Positions 8,411 through 16,918 of a DNA stretch of 51,352 bases are shown here, in pieces. The notes beneath the pieces were generated by a model. That model was not told the DNA's origin. It saw only the letters and a list, made by a program, of their open reading frames with translations, and did not search any database. A program made the position numbers and the translations under genes. This stretch comes from Lachnospiraceae bacterium UBA3689. GTDB lineage: Bacteria; Bacillota; Clostridia; Lachnospirales; Lachnospiraceae. The stretch covers positions 1 through 51,352 of the forward strand of contig DFIU01000020.1 of the NCBI GenBank assembly GCA_002371465.1, in the 5' to 3' direction. Each line of letters starts with the position of its first letter. Positions within the stretch are counted from its first letter, which is position 1.

Positions 8411-8833
8411 TTGAAAAAAAGAGTATTTGTTTCAAGAGTTCTGCTGGCTCTCTATCTGGTTTTCCTGGTGTGGATTGTGGTTTTGAAGATGAATTTCTCT
8501 TTTCAGAATATTCGTCCCGTTCGGGAAGTAAACCTGATCCCTTTTTACTACAAGGATATCGCTGCCGGAGATATTCCGCTTCTGGAAGCACTGATGAATG
8601 TCATTGTATTTATTCCATTCGGCTTTCTTCTTACAAGATCGCTGCCGACGACAGGAATGGCAAAAAAGGTCGCCATTATAATCACGGTCAGTCTGATTTT
8701 TGAGATCCTCCAATATGCTCTGTCCATAGGCGCGTCAGATATTACAGATGTAATCACAAATTCGATGGGAGGAATCACAGGTGTTTTTCTGGGAGGGAAA
8801 GTGAAGGGAAAAGGCTCTCATAAGACACGGTAG
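8411..8833 (+). CDS. VanZ-like membrane protein
   Basis: 140 residues from TTG 8411; a GTG at 8402 overlaps the ribosome-binding site AAAGAGG (8396-8402) and is unlikely. It carries the VanZ signature (NLIPFYY, then NVIVFIPFGFLL, then FEILQYALSIGASDITDVITNSMGGITG) and about four membrane helices. VanZ itself lowers teicoplanin sensitivity, but most chromosomal VanZ-like proteins have no proven role, and nothing here is a van cluster. Co-directional with the upstream XRE regulator. Confidence 0.85.
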   Translation: MKKRVFVSRVLLALYLVFLVWIVVLKMNFSFQNIRPVREVNLIPFYYKDIAAGDIPLLEALMNVIVFIPFGFLLTRSLPTTGMAKKVAIIITVSLIFEILQYALSIGASDITDVITNSMGGITGVFLGGKVKGKGSHKTR

Positions 8834-8961
8834 TGTCTCCGGGATGATATATTTTTGGTGGGAGGTGGCTTCCTGGCTCACAGGATACACGGCGGAACAG
8901 GTTGATGCTGCAATGGATTCAGATGGAGACGATCGAAGATCCTTTGATGCAGAAAATATGA

Positions 8962-8976
8962 CAACTTGACAAGTTG
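8962..8976. promoter_or_regulatory. Perfect palindrome, candidate operator
   Basis: CAACTTGACAAGTTG is a perfect 7-1-7 palindrome. It contains a TTGACA (8966-8971), but no good -10 follows at 17 bases. It lies 45 bases before the fusion gene at 9021 and could be a repressor site for it. Confidence 0.35.
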
Positions 8977-9020
8977 GTGGATGAACTTGCCAGGGGTAAA
9001 CGAATGGAGCTTATTCTGAG

Positions 9021-9782
9021 ATGAACGAATTGAGAAAGTATGAATATGATGCGATACTTCATGAGGATCCTGACAGTGGCGGGGCCTATGTGATCTTTCC
9101 GTGGGATCTGAAAAAAGAATTTGGGAAAGGACGAGCAAAGGTTTACGCTGAATTTGATGGAATTGCATATGATGGAAGTGTCGTAAATATGGGCGTCAGG
9201 AATGCCGATGGCAGTATTTGTTACATCATCGGTGTATTAAAACGTATTCGCAGCACACTTAACAAAAAGGATGGAGATATCATACATGTTGTCATCTGGG
9301 AGCAGCCTCCCGGTGAAACAGAAGGAAGCAGAAGGAAATGGAAATGTCCGAAATGCGGCAGAGAATTCAGCAAAAAGAATCAGGATCATTACTGCAGTAA
9401 GCCACAGACGATGGATGAATATATTGCTGCTCAAGAAGAATCCATCAGGCCGAAGCTGGAGCAACTGCGGTCCATCATCCATGAAGCTATACCGGATGCG
9501 GAAGAAAAAATATCATGGTCGATGCCTACCTTCTGGAAGGGAAAAAATCTGATTCACTTCGCAGCGTTTAAGAAGCATATCGGGCTCTATCCCGGAGAGG
9601 AAGCGACAGCTGTTTTTGCCGAGAAACTGGCCAACTTTGAAGTCAGCAAAGGAACGATCCGATTTTCACATGACAGAGATTTGCCAGAGGCACTGATTGC
9701 AGACATCGCTAAATGGTGCTATGCAGCATACAAAAAAACAGGCGGATCAGATAGCAACACCAGTCTGCCAAGCAGAGTATAA
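9021..9782 (+). CDS. DUF1905 - zinc finger - DUF1801 fusion protein
   Basis: 253 residues in three parts. Residues 3-95 match DUF1905 (YDAILHEDPDSGGAYVIFPW, KEFGKGRAKVYAEFDGIAYDG, IIGVLKRIR). Residues 106-125 form a CPKC...HYC zinc-finger-like motif. Residues 128-240 match DUF1801/YdhG (MDEYIAAQEESIRPKL, ISWSMPTFWKGKNLIHFAAFKKHIGLYPG, KGTIRFSHD). DUF1905 and DUF1801 occur separately or together in small stress-associated proteins; the DUF1801 fold resembles frataxin/YdhG. The start codon has only a weak GGAG upstream. No operon partner is seen. Fusion with the metal-binding finger suggests metal or nucleic-acid binding, but function is unproven. Confidence 0.8.
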   Translation: MNELRKYEYDAILHEDPDSGGAYVIFPWDLKKEFGKGRAKVYAEFDGIAYDGSVVNMGVRNADGSICYIIGVLKRIRSTLNKKDGDIIHVVIWEQPPGETEGSRRKWKCPKCGREFSKKNQDHYCSKPQTMDEYIAAQEESIRPKLEQLRSIIHEAIPDAEEKISWSMPTFWKGKNLIHFAAFKKHIGLYPGEEATAVFAEKLANFEVSKGTIRFSHDRDLPEALIADIAKWCYAAYKKTGGSDSNTSLPSRV

Positions 9783-9904
9783 GCAGTATAAGGCCGATTT
9801 ACTGCACGGCAGAAGAATACGGTGAGTCGTTAGAGTATTTTTCCGAAGCAAGGCGCAGGTACGGACTGTGGGAGCGTGAGGAATTCATCGGCGGTGATAC
9901 ATAA
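9782..9904 (+). other. Possible coding remnant after the DUF1905 gene
   Basis: A frame starting at the previous stop stays open for about 40 codons (IRPIYCTAEEYGESLEYFSEA) and ends at 9902-9904 without a start codon or ribosome-binding site. It could be the tail of a lost gene or chance. The rest of the gap to 9986 shows nothing else. Confidence 0.2.
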
Positions 9905-9986
9905 CGATCGACAAGGGTCGCGTGATCTGCCGGATCGGACATGGAGAGTGTATGAAGATATTGCGTTTAGTTCAGATAATTTGCCT

Positions 9987-10631
9987 TTAAATGTATTTAT
10001 GCCTGAAAAAAGTAATAGAAAGCTTATAGGATGCAATGCAAAGTAAAATCACTGCTGCAAGGGCAATGCCCATACTGACCTCAAAATGATTGACAATAAA
10101 CCACATAACCGCATTACCGGTTAATCTTGACCAGATGCCCAGGATGATCAGAAGAACGACCAGTATAATCATGGCTGCAAATCCTGCATTGACACCCAAT
10201 GAATAATTTGACGGAAGTGTGAATGACAGGAAGATGAGAGTTACGCACAACGAAGAAACGGAAATAAATAAGTAGAAGCCGAGGCGATATGCAGGGAAGC
10301 AAAAATAAGAAATCAGGTTCACGGTTAACGCGACAATAAATCCGGCGAGAGCCATCATTCCTGCAAAGGCATAACGGCTTTGCACGATCTGACATTTTGA
10401 AACTGGCAGCGATACGGCATATTTTCCCCATTTCCACTGGTCGTCACAGGTCGCTAAGGATATGACCATAGATGTTACTTCAAGCGGTATGAGCAGGAAG
10501 CTGACATAGATCGCTCCGGTTCCCTGCAGGGTAACCATCAATGATACAATAATCGCACAATCAATAAGCAGGCGGGGAACGCCATATTTCTTTTTGATCG
10601 TGAAAAAGTCCTTTGTCAATAAACCTCTCAT
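9987..10631 (-). CDS. ABC-2 type transporter permease (cassette A)
   Basis: 214 residues, six predicted membrane helices (for example near 20-45, 48-62, 88-112, 117-140, 150-170, 185-205). The N-terminus MRGLLTKDFFTIKKKYG is typical of ABC-2 permeases paired with YtrA-regulated ATPases. It overlaps the upstream ATPase gene by four bases, indicating translational coupling. The substrate is unknown; such systems often act in envelope stress or peptide-antibiotic defence. It is paralogous to the permease at 13375-14022 on the other side of a divergent promoter region. Confidence 0.85.
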   Translation of the reverse strand: MRGLLTKDFFTIKKKYGVPRLLIDCAIIVSLMVTLQGTGAIYVSFLLIPLEVTSMVISLATCDDQWKWGKYAVSLPVSKCQIVQSRYAFAGMMALAGFIVALTVNLISYFCFPAYRLGFYLFISVSSLCVTLIFLSFTLPSNYSLGVNAGFAAMIILVVLLIILGIWSRLTGNAVMWFIVNHFEVSMGIALAAVILLCIASYKLSITFFRHKYI

Positions 10632-11491
10632 TGCAATTCTCCCTTTACATAGAACAGCATAATTTCTTCAATCGTAGCCGGATCAACAATGGCATCCGGA
10701 TATTTTTGGGCTGCGCTGCCTCGATTCTTCACTAAGACCTTATATTGATAATCCTCTTTTCGATATGAGATCATTTCTGTCTTGTCGATCAAGTCAAACA
10801 CAGAGGCGCCGCAACTTACGATTCCATAATGATCGATTAGATCATTCTTGTCCCGGCTGAAAACAAGTCTGCCCTTATGGAGGAAGGTAATATAATCTGA
10901 TACCTTTTCCAGATCGCTGATTATGTGTGAAGACACCAAAACGGAGTGGTTCTCATCCTGTACAAAATCCAGCAGCATATCCAGGACATCGTCGCGCATT
11001 ACCGGATCAAGACCGCTTGTAGCTTCGTCAAGAATCAGGAGTTCCGCTCCATGGGAAAGCGCGACGGCAAAAGCCAGCTTTACTTTCATTCCCTTTGAAA
11101 ATTCCCTGATTATCTTATCCTTTGGCAATTCAAAGGTTTCAAGGAAATTCTTATACGTGCCATGTTCCCACCCGGGATATATGCCTGCCATAAATGTTCC
11201 GATTTCTACGGGTGTAAAGATATCCGGAAAATGATTTTCATCAAATACAAGGCCCAGTTTACTTTTAATAGCAGCTTCATCGGCCAGGTGATCCTTACCA
11301 AAAATATAGATCTCGCCGCTGCTTTTCTTTGTTTCATTCAAAATGCAGTTGATGGTTGTTGATTTTCCGGCGCCGTTTTCTCCAATCAAACCCATAATGA
11401 CACCGCGCGGCAGCGAGAAACTTACGTTATCTAGGATGAAATCCCCATAATCTTTTGAAAGGCTTTTAATCTCTAAGATATTCTCACTCAT
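10628..11491 (-). CDS. ABC transporter ATP-binding protein (cassette A)
   Basis: 287 residues. Walker A GENGAGKST (about 38-46), a signature-like FSKGMKVKL, Walker B LLILDEATSGLD and the switch histidine in VSSHIISDLEKV are all present. The weak signature (FSKGM for LSGGQ) is usual for this drug/peptide exporter subfamily. The C-terminal 60 residues are the non-conserved extension shared with the paralogue at 12518-13378. It sits directly after its GntR regulator and before its permease. Confidence 0.92.
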   Translation of the reverse strand: MSENILEIKSLSKDYGDFILDNVSFSLPRGVIMGLIGENGAGKSTTINCILNETKKSSGEIYIFGKDHLADEAAIKSKLGLVFDENHFPDIFTPVEIGTFMAGIYPGWEHGTYKNFLETFELPKDKIIREFSKGMKVKLAFAVALSHGAELLILDEATSGLDPVMRDDVLDMLLDFVQDENHSVLVSSHIISDLEKVSDYITFLHKGRLVFSRDKNDLIDHYGIVSCGASVFDLIDKTEMISYRKEDYQYKVLVKNRGSAAQKYPDAIVDPATIEEIMLFYVKGELQ

Positions 11492-11869
11492 TTAAGAATC
11501 CTCCTGATATAACAGTGTCAGCAAGTCAACGAGTTTATCCAGCGTGATCCCATAGGTATGTGCAATCTCAATGGCTTCGGAAAATTTTTCTTCAATTTTT
11601 TTCTGCTGTTCCTCCAGATAGAAATCCTGGTTTTGTACGGAAACATAACAGCCTTTTCCTGCCGTTGTTTCGATAAATCCATCTTCCTGCAAGGTAGAGT
11701 ATGCTTTCTGCACTGTCAAAATACTGATGTGCAGAGATTTTGCCAGCGAGCGTACAGAGGGAATTGCTTCCCCGGCTTTTAATTCCCCGCTCATAATGGC
11801 TGCCTTGATCTGTGTCGCAATTTGTTCATATAGAGGATGACTTGATTTATTGCTTACAACTATTTCCAT
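11492..11869 (-). CDS. GntR-family regulator, YtrA subfamily (cassette A)
   Basis: 125 residues, the short YtrA type: a winged helix at residues 10-75 (YEQIATQIKAAIMSGELKAGEAIPSVRSLAKSLHISILTVQKAY) and a small C-terminal dimerisation helix instead of a large effector domain. It is the first gene of the minus-strand GntR-ATPase-permease operon. Its paralogue at 12138-12515 has the same length and heads the plus-strand copy. YtrA-type regulators normally repress their own operon and respond to cell-wall-active compounds; the signal here is not known. Confidence 0.9.
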   Translation of the reverse strand: MEIVVSNKSSHPLYEQIATQIKAAIMSGELKAGEAIPSVRSLAKSLHISILTVQKAYSTLQEDGFIETTAGKGCYVSVQNQDFYLEEQQKKIEEKFSEAIEIAHTYGITLDKLVDLLTLLYQEDS

Positions 11870-11904
11870 AGCATGATTTTCCTCTGTTTGTTTTACTGTA
11901 TTAT

Positions 11905-11922
11905 ATTATACTATACACTATA
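11905..11922 (-). promoter_or_regulatory. -10 and operator-like repeat of cassette A
   Basis: On the minus strand a TATAAT occupies 11910-11905, preceded by a TATAGTGTATAGT motif (11922-11910). The plus-strand cassette has a related TATAATGTGCTATA at its own promoter, so TATA-GTG-TATA may be the GntR site. The -35 is weak. Confidence 0.4.
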
Positions 11923-12065
11923 AAACACAACATAACGCATGTCAATATGCTGTAACACGACAAGTGTCTCCTAAACCTTTGAAAATCTATGACAGAGTCT
12001 GAGAAAAAGGAGCAGAACCGGGAAGATTCCTGATGGTTGAGGTCTGATTGAAATAGTAATGTGGC

Positions 12066-12093
12066 TTGACACATGAATATAATGCTATATAAT
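12066..12093 (+). promoter_or_regulatory. Promoter of cassette B
   Basis: Consensus TTGACA (12066-12071), 16-base spacer, consensus TATAAT (12088-12093). GCTATA repeats at 12084-12089 and 12096-12101 flank the -10 and form the TATA-GTG-TATA motif shared with cassette A, so a bound GntR dimer would block RNA polymerase. Confidence 0.65.
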
Positions 12094-12137
12094 GTGCTAT
12101 AACAATAAGTACATTGAGAAATAAAAGGAGCCGCGCT

Positions 12138-12515
12138 GTGGAAATTATCATCAGCAGCAATACGAGTAAGCCAATTTATTCACAGATCACGTCACAGATA
12201 AAAGCCATGATAATGAGTGGCGAATTAAAGACCGGCGATCCTATTCCCTCTATGCGTGCGCTGGCAAAATCCATTCATGTGAGTGTGATTACGGTCCAAA
12301 AAGCGTATGAAGATTTGCAAAGGGATGGATTTATTGAAACGACAGTAGGCAGGGGGAGCTTTATATCAGCACAGAATAAGGATTTCTACCAGGAAGAACA
12401 ACAGCGTTTAACCGAAGAACATCTACAGGAAGCTGCTGATATTGGACGGGCAAGCGGAATATCGTTGGATAAGCTGATTGAACTGCTGACGATGTTTTAT
12501 CAGGAGGAGGAGTAA
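12138..12515 (+). CDS. GntR-family regulator, YtrA subfamily (cassette B)
   Basis: 125 residues from GTG 12138, placed by AAAAGGAG (12123-12130) and by alignment with the paralogue, which begins at the same residue (MEIIISSNTSKPIYSQI against MEIVVSNKSSHPLYEQI); a TTG at 12114 is unlikely. The winged helix spans about residues 10-75. It is first in an operon with an ATPase (three-base gap) and a permease. The two regulators are alike throughout, so cross-regulation of the two cassettes is plausible. Confidence 0.9.
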   Translation: MEIIISSNTSKPIYSQITSQIKAMIMSGELKTGDPIPSMRALAKSIHVSVITVQKAYEDLQRDGFIETTVGRGSFISAQNKDFYQEEQQRLTEEHLQEAADIGRASGISLDKLIELLTMFYQEEE

Positions 12516-12517
12516 CG

Positions 12518-13378
12518 ATGGACGCTATTCTGGATGTTCAGAATTTGACAAAGCATTACAAGGATTTCACCTTGGATCACGTTTCCTTTTCGATACCCCA
12601 AGGAACCATTATGGGATTGATCGGCGAAAATGGAGCTGGAAAAAGCACGACGATCAACGCGATTTTTGACCTGATTCATAAGGATGAGGGAATAGTCACC
12701 TTCTGGGGACAGGAATTGTCATCTTCAAAACAGCTTAAAGAGGATATTGGTGTGGTTTTCGACGGAATCAACTTCTATGAGACACTTACGCCGGTCAAAG
12801 TTGGAAAGATTGCCGGTGCAGCCTATCAGCAATGGGACAGGCAGCTGTTTCAGGATTATCTGAGGCGCTTTAGGCTTCCTTTGGATAAAGAGATCAAGTC
12901 TTTATCCAAGGGGATGAAAATGAAGCTGTGTATTGCGGTTGCGCTTTCCCATAAACCTAAACTGCTGATCATGGACGAAGCCACCAGTGGTCTTGATCCT
13001 GTGATGCGCGACGATATTCTGGATGTGTTCCTTGACTTTGTACAGGATGAAAATCATTCCATTCTGATGTCCTCTCACATTACAACAGATTTGGAAAAAA
13101 TCGCAGACTTCATCACCTTTATTCATCAAGGGAAGGTTCTTTTCTGCAAAACGAAAGACGAACTTCGGTATAAATACGGTATTATTCACTGCGGCACGGC
13201 TATGTTCGATCAGATTGATAAAGATGACATTCTCGCCTTCCGGAAAGATGATTATCAATGGAATATCCTGGTTTCCGACAAAGACAGTGCCAGAAGAAAA
13301 TACAAGAATGCCGTAGTAGACAGCGCATCGATTGACGATATTTTGCTGCTGTATGTGAAAGGAGAGCAAGGCAAATGA
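12518..13378 (+). CDS. ABC transporter ATP-binding protein (cassette B)
   Basis: 286 residues. Walker A GENGAGKST (about 37-45), signature LSKGMKMKL, Walker B LLIMDEATSGLD, and switch histidine in MSSHITTDLEKI. It aligns end to end with the ATPase of cassette A, including the C-terminal extension (YGIIHCGTAMFDQIDKDD). The start lies three bases after the regulator stop with GGAGGAG upstream, and the end overlaps the permease start by four bases, so the three genes are translationally coupled. Confidence 0.92.
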   Translation: MDAILDVQNLTKHYKDFTLDHVSFSIPQGTIMGLIGENGAGKSTTINAIFDLIHKDEGIVTFWGQELSSSKQLKEDIGVVFDGINFYETLTPVKVGKIAGAAYQQWDRQLFQDYLRRFRLPLDKEIKSLSKGMKMKLCIAVALSHKPKLLIMDEATSGLDPVMRDDILDVFLDFVQDENHSILMSSHITTDLEKIADFITFIHQGKVLFCKTKDELRYKYGIIHCGTAMFDQIDKDDILAFRKDDYQWNILVSDKDSARRKYKNAVVDSASIDDILLLYVKGEQGK

Positions 13379-14022
13379 AAAGTCTTATACTGAAAGATTT
13401 ATTCAACATTGGTCACAATGTAAAATCCATGATGTTCATCCTTGTGGTTCTTGCCTTTGCCTTCATCCCTTTTTCCGGCGCAGAGGGATATATCTTTATA
13501 TGCACAATTCTGTGCAGTATGATGATCGTCACAACCTTTGCTTTTGATGACCATTCCAAATGGACACGATATGCCATGATCATGCCGATTTCTAAAAAGG
13601 AACTGGTGGGTGGAAAATTCGTTATACTGGTTATCTTTTGCGCGATCGGCAGTCTTGTGGGCCTGATTGGCAGTTTCATCGGTGGTCTTATCATGAAAAA
13701 GATTGTCCTTGATCCTGCAGGAGTGGGAAGACTTCTTTTTTTGACATTGGTTGCCTGGGTGTTCTCTCTGATTTTCGGGAGTATGTCGATTCCTCTGGTA
13801 TTTAAGTTTGGGGCGGAGAAGGCCCGTGTTCTTCTTTTGGTTTCCTTCCTTATTCCGGCGGGAATCTGCTGCGGAATATACCAGATTCTCTCAATGCTGG
13901 GAATTGTGATGACAGATCGGACCGTATTTATCCTGCTCTGTTGCTCGCCGGTTTTGGCAGTGATATGGGCTTATGTGATGTATCGAATCAGTTGTCATGT
14001 TTTTGAGAAACAGGAGGTCTGA
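13375..14022 (+). CDS. ABC-2 type transporter permease (cassette B)
   Basis: 215 residues with about six membrane helices. The opening MKSLILKDLFNIGHNVKSM matches the start of the cassette A permease, and the motif FDDHSKWTRYAMIMPISKKELVGGK corresponds to CDDQWKWGKYAVSLPVSKCQIV there. It forms the channel half of an ABC exporter or immunity transporter with the ATPase just upstream. Substrate unknown. The 190 bases that follow (14023-14212) contain no gene I can support. Confidence 0.88.
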   Translation: MKSLILKDLFNIGHNVKSMMFILVVLAFAFIPFSGAEGYIFICTILCSMMIVTTFAFDDHSKWTRYAMIMPISKKELVGGKFVILVIFCAIGSLVGLIGSFIGGLIMKKIVLDPAGVGRLLFLTLVAWVFSLIFGSMSIPLVFKFGAEKARVLLLVSFLIPAGICCGIYQILSMLGIVMTDRTVFILLCCSPVLAVIWAYVMYRISCHVFEKQEV

Positions 14023-14212
14023 CCTTTTCGATCTATCAGCAAGGCGCTAATATGGATTAAGAGAGTGGAGGTTACTGAACCGGGGAATTATTTCGCTGCT
14101 CCTGTAGAGATAAAGCAGGTGACGGCAATTACGCACAGGAAGCACTTTCTGCAGAAAGACAAGATTAGTTGTAAAAAGATAAATGAGATTTTCAGAACTG
14201 ACTGGAGGCGAT

Positions 14213-15124
14213 ATGGAATATATTTTACAGACGAACAATCTGATAAAGTGCTATAAGAAATTTTCAGCGCTGGATGGACTGACTATGCACATTCCAAAGG
14301 GCTCAATTTATGGATTTGTGGGAAGAAACGGCGCTGGTAAAACAACTCTGATCCGTCTGATCTGCGGGCTGCAGGAGCCGTCATCCGGCAGCTTTTCCCT
14401 GTTTGGTATTCGCAATGACAGTAAGGACATTGTGAACTCCCGGCGCAGAATCGGTGCGATTGTGGAGACACCAGCCGTCTACATGGAAATGACTGCCGAG
14501 GAAAATCTGAGACAGCAGTACAGGATATTAGGGATTTCCTCTTATGCGAGCATCTCGGCAACTCTGAAGCTGGTAGGCCTGGAGAATATCGGAAAGAAAA
14601 AGGTCAGGCAGTTTTCTCTTGGCATGAAACAACGTCTGGGCATTGCCATTGCCTTGTCCGGCGATCCGGAGCTTCTCATTCTGGATGAACCTACGAATGG
14701 TCTTGATCCGCAGGGAATTGTTGAAATGCGGGAGATGATCCTAAAATTGAACAGGGAAAGGGAGATTACGGTATTGATTTCAAGCCACATTCTCGACGAG
14801 CTTTCCAGACTGGCAACCCATTACGGCATTATAGACCATGGACAGATGGTAAAAGAGCTTAGCGCACAGGAGCTAAATGCTGCCTGCGGGAAATGTGTAC
14901 GGGTGGAGGTCAGTGATACATCGGTGCTTGCGCGTGTCCTGGACGCCATGGGCGTGGAATACCAGATTATTTCAGACACAACTGCGGATGTGTTCGCAAG
15001 TGTGAATGTAACACAACTAACGATGGTCCTTGCAAAAGAGAAGTGCGAAGTGCTGTCCATGCAGGAACGGGATGAAAGCCTGGAGAACTATTTTCTCTCT
15101 TTGACAGGAGGTGGGGATCAGTGA
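14213..15124 (+). CDS. BcrA-type ABC transporter ATP-binding protein
   Basis: 303 residues from ATG 14213, which has TGGAGG at good spacing; an upstream in-frame ATG (14183) has none. Walker A GRNGAGKTT (about 38-46), signature FSLGMKQRL, Walker B LLILDEPTNGLD and SSHILDELSRLA are intact. The C-terminal 80 residues form the beta-rich extension seen in bacitracin/lantibiotic-immunity ATPases. Its stop overlaps the start of the permease at 15121. There is no two-component system next to it. It may give resistance to a peptide antibiotic; this is family-level inference. Confidence 0.9.
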   Translation: MEYILQTNNLIKCYKKFSALDGLTMHIPKGSIYGFVGRNGAGKTTLIRLICGLQEPSSGSFSLFGIRNDSKDIVNSRRRIGAIVETPAVYMEMTAEENLRQQYRILGISSYASISATLKLVGLENIGKKKVRQFSLGMKQRLGIAIALSGDPELLILDEPTNGLDPQGIVEMREMILKLNREREITVLISSHILDELSRLATHYGIIDHGQMVKELSAQELNAACGKCVRVEVSDTSVLARVLDAMGVEYQIISDTTADVFASVNVTQLTMVLAKEKCEVLSMQERDESLENYFLSLTGGGDQ

Positions 15125-15897
15125 TCAGAATGCTCCGAGCCGATTTGGCGCGTCTTTGGAAAAGTGCAGCGCTTCGTTTTTCTCTCATAGGGATGCTGGC
15201 GCTGGCGTCTGCCTTTATGGCAATACAGGCAACCTCCATGGACTATACCGTCCCACTCAGCAGGGTGATTTTCCTGCCGATGAGCATGTATGGCGTATTC
15301 ATGGGTGCTTTGGTCAGTGCATTTGTAGGGACGGATTTCAGCGATGGCTTCATACGGAATAAGCTGCTGGTGGCAGAGCATCGCAGCAGCCTGGTTCTTG
15401 CACAAATCATGGTAAGCTGCATTGCCTGTGCCATCGTGTGTGCGGTTGTCACTGTGTTTACCGCTGGAGTTGGACAGTTTTTCTTTGAGAATAACGTCGA
15501 TAGCCTCACATTTATCCGATTTTTCCTTCTAGGAATGGGGATGAGTCTTACAACCGGCTGCCTGTATTCCGTTATCACCCTGCTGTGCGGCAATAAAACA
15601 CAGGCGGTGATCCTGTGCATGGGTCTTGCTTTCGTAATGCTATTTCTCGCCATGCATACCAATTCCATATTGGTGCAGCCTGAATTTAAGGACGGCGCCT
15701 TGAATCCCAAGTACGTTGGGGGAATCCGCAGATTGCTGAATGGCATCCTCCACGATCTCAATCCCTGCGGACAGGCGGCGCAGCTTTCTACCTGGGAGGT
15801 CTGGCATCCTGTCCGCATAGTAGTTCTGGATCTTATTATGATCGTTGGGATATCTGCTTTGGGTTGTGGGCTGTTTCGCAAAAAAAATATCAACTGA
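15121..15897 (+). CDS. ABC-2 type transporter permease
   Basis: 258 residues starting at GTG 15121, overlapping the ATPase stop (GTGA). About six hydrophobic helices (near 20-38, 52-70, 95-120, 138-160, 168-185, 232-250). The motif FVGTDFSDGFIRNKLLVAEHRSS is typical of BcrB/lantibiotic-immunity permeases of this length. It forms the membrane half of the transporter with the BcrA-like ATPase. A long hairpin separates it from the convergent gene at 15970. Confidence 0.85.
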   Translation: MIRMLRADLARLWKSAALRFSLIGMLALASAFMAIQATSMDYTVPLSRVIFLPMSMYGVFMGALVSAFVGTDFSDGFIRNKLLVAEHRSSLVLAQIMVSCIACAIVCAVVTVFTAGVGQFFFENNVDSLTFIRFFLLGMGMSLTTGCLYSVITLLCGNKTQAVILCMGLAFVMLFLAMHTNSILVQPEFKDGALNPKYVGGIRRLLNGILHDLNPCGQAAQLSTWEVWHPVRIVVLDLIMIVGISALGCGLFRKKNIN

Positions 15898-15898
15898 C

Positions 15899-15961
15899 AG
15901 AGCCGTCGACAAAGCCTGATTAAGTACACGATATAGACGGTAATCAGTAAGGTACGGCTCT
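15899..15961. terminator. Nested hairpin between convergent genes
   Basis: Outer arms AGAGCCGT (15899-15906) and ACGGCTCT (15954-15961) enclose an inner pair CTGATTA (15916-15922) and TAATCAG (15941-15947). Only three T residues follow. It probably ends or stabilises the ABC transcript; the nested design is unusual. Confidence 0.45.
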
Positions 15962-15969
15962 TTACCCGA

Positions 15970-16776
15970 TTATTGTACGGTTGCTTTTCCGGTTACGGTA
16001 TTAAAAGGTATATTTTTTCGTTTATCACAGAGCTTCCATTCTGGATGCCGCCAGTACCAGTAGTTTACGGAAGTGCTCGCATTGTATGACAGCTCGGACT
16101 GCACCCAGCGTCCTACACCTCCCGCTTTTTCTTCGTCTAACAGCCTGTTGATTTCTTCAGCAGGCAGTTCCTCAACGCCCATATCCATCGGCAGGTTCAA
16201 TTCTGTGAGCTTCTGGAGAAGGATGGCATATTTTTGATCAGAGATTGACTGCTCCACATAGATACATAAGGCATTTTTGTGATAATGGTAGAGGTGCCTC
16301 TTAAAGTCTTCATAACTCCCTGGTTTTCCGGCAAATTCACTGTACAGATCCATATCGATGTCGTAGGGTTTATCGCTGACACCCTCTACAATCCCTTCCA
16401 GTTCTGCCGTAAGTTCATCCCTGTACAAAACAAACGGAAAAGAGTCGCAGATGACCTTTCTGGTTTTATCTACAAAGCCGTCAAAGTCCTTTCCATCGGA
16501 TGTCTTTCCCAAGAAGATATAGATGCCATTTGACAACTCGGCTCTGTCAAGATCATTTCCATCAATATAATCGCGGAAAGCGTTCTGATCGATACCGCTC
16601 ACAAGGGCAAATCTGGGGATCTGTATGTCTTCTACCCCATATTTCTGTTCGATCTGCTTTTTTATCATCCATCTTGAGAGGACTCTTGCCGTCCGGCAAA
16701 ATATGCCAGCCCCCAGAAGAACCATCCCCACCAGAATACAGATGACAAGTATCTTTTTTCGTTTTTTAAGATCCAT
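15970..16776 (-). CDS. Membrane-anchored protein of unknown function
   Basis: 268 residues. A basic start (MDLKKRKKILV) and one hydrophobic helix (about 9-30) indicate a signal anchor with a large outside domain. No recognised motifs; the domain is acidic with many aromatic residues (SVNYWYWRHPEWKLCDK near the end). The start has AGGAGG upstream. It is convergent with the BcrA-type pair. The lipoprotein at 16919-18145 lies upstream in the same direction, but the 142-base gap argues for separate transcription. Confidence 0.6.
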   Translation of the reverse strand: MDLKKRKKILVICILVGMVLLGAGIFCRTARVLSRWMIKKQIEQKYGVEDIQIPRFALVSGIDQNAFRDYIDGNDLDRAELSNGIYIFLGKTSDGKDFDGFVDKTRKVICDSFPFVLYRDELTAELEGIVEGVSDKPYDIDMDLYSEFAGKPGSYEDFKRHLYHYHKNALCIYVEQSISDQKYAILLQKLTELNLPMDMGVEELPAEEINRLLDEEKAGGVGRWVQSELSYNASTSVNYWYWRHPEWKLCDKRKNIPFNTVTGKATVQ

Positions 16777-16918
16777 GCAAATCCCTCCTGATGTGAATTC
16801 AACCTCTGCTTATCGTACCTGATTTTTCACCAAGCAGTCCTGATTGGTCAACGCGTGTCATAAATCTGACGAAATGTCATGTGCAGCTCGAATCAAATTT
16901 TTCTGTCCTTTCCTCCGG

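Noticed and set aside
8411..8833. Glycopeptide resistance from the VanZ-like gene
   Set aside because: No vanHAX or regulator genes are present; isolated VanZ-like proteins are common and mostly of unknown role.
14065..14256. A 63-codon plus-strand frame before the BcrA-like ATPase
   Set aside because: No ribosome-binding site, no family resemblance, and it overlaps the ATPase start in another frame.
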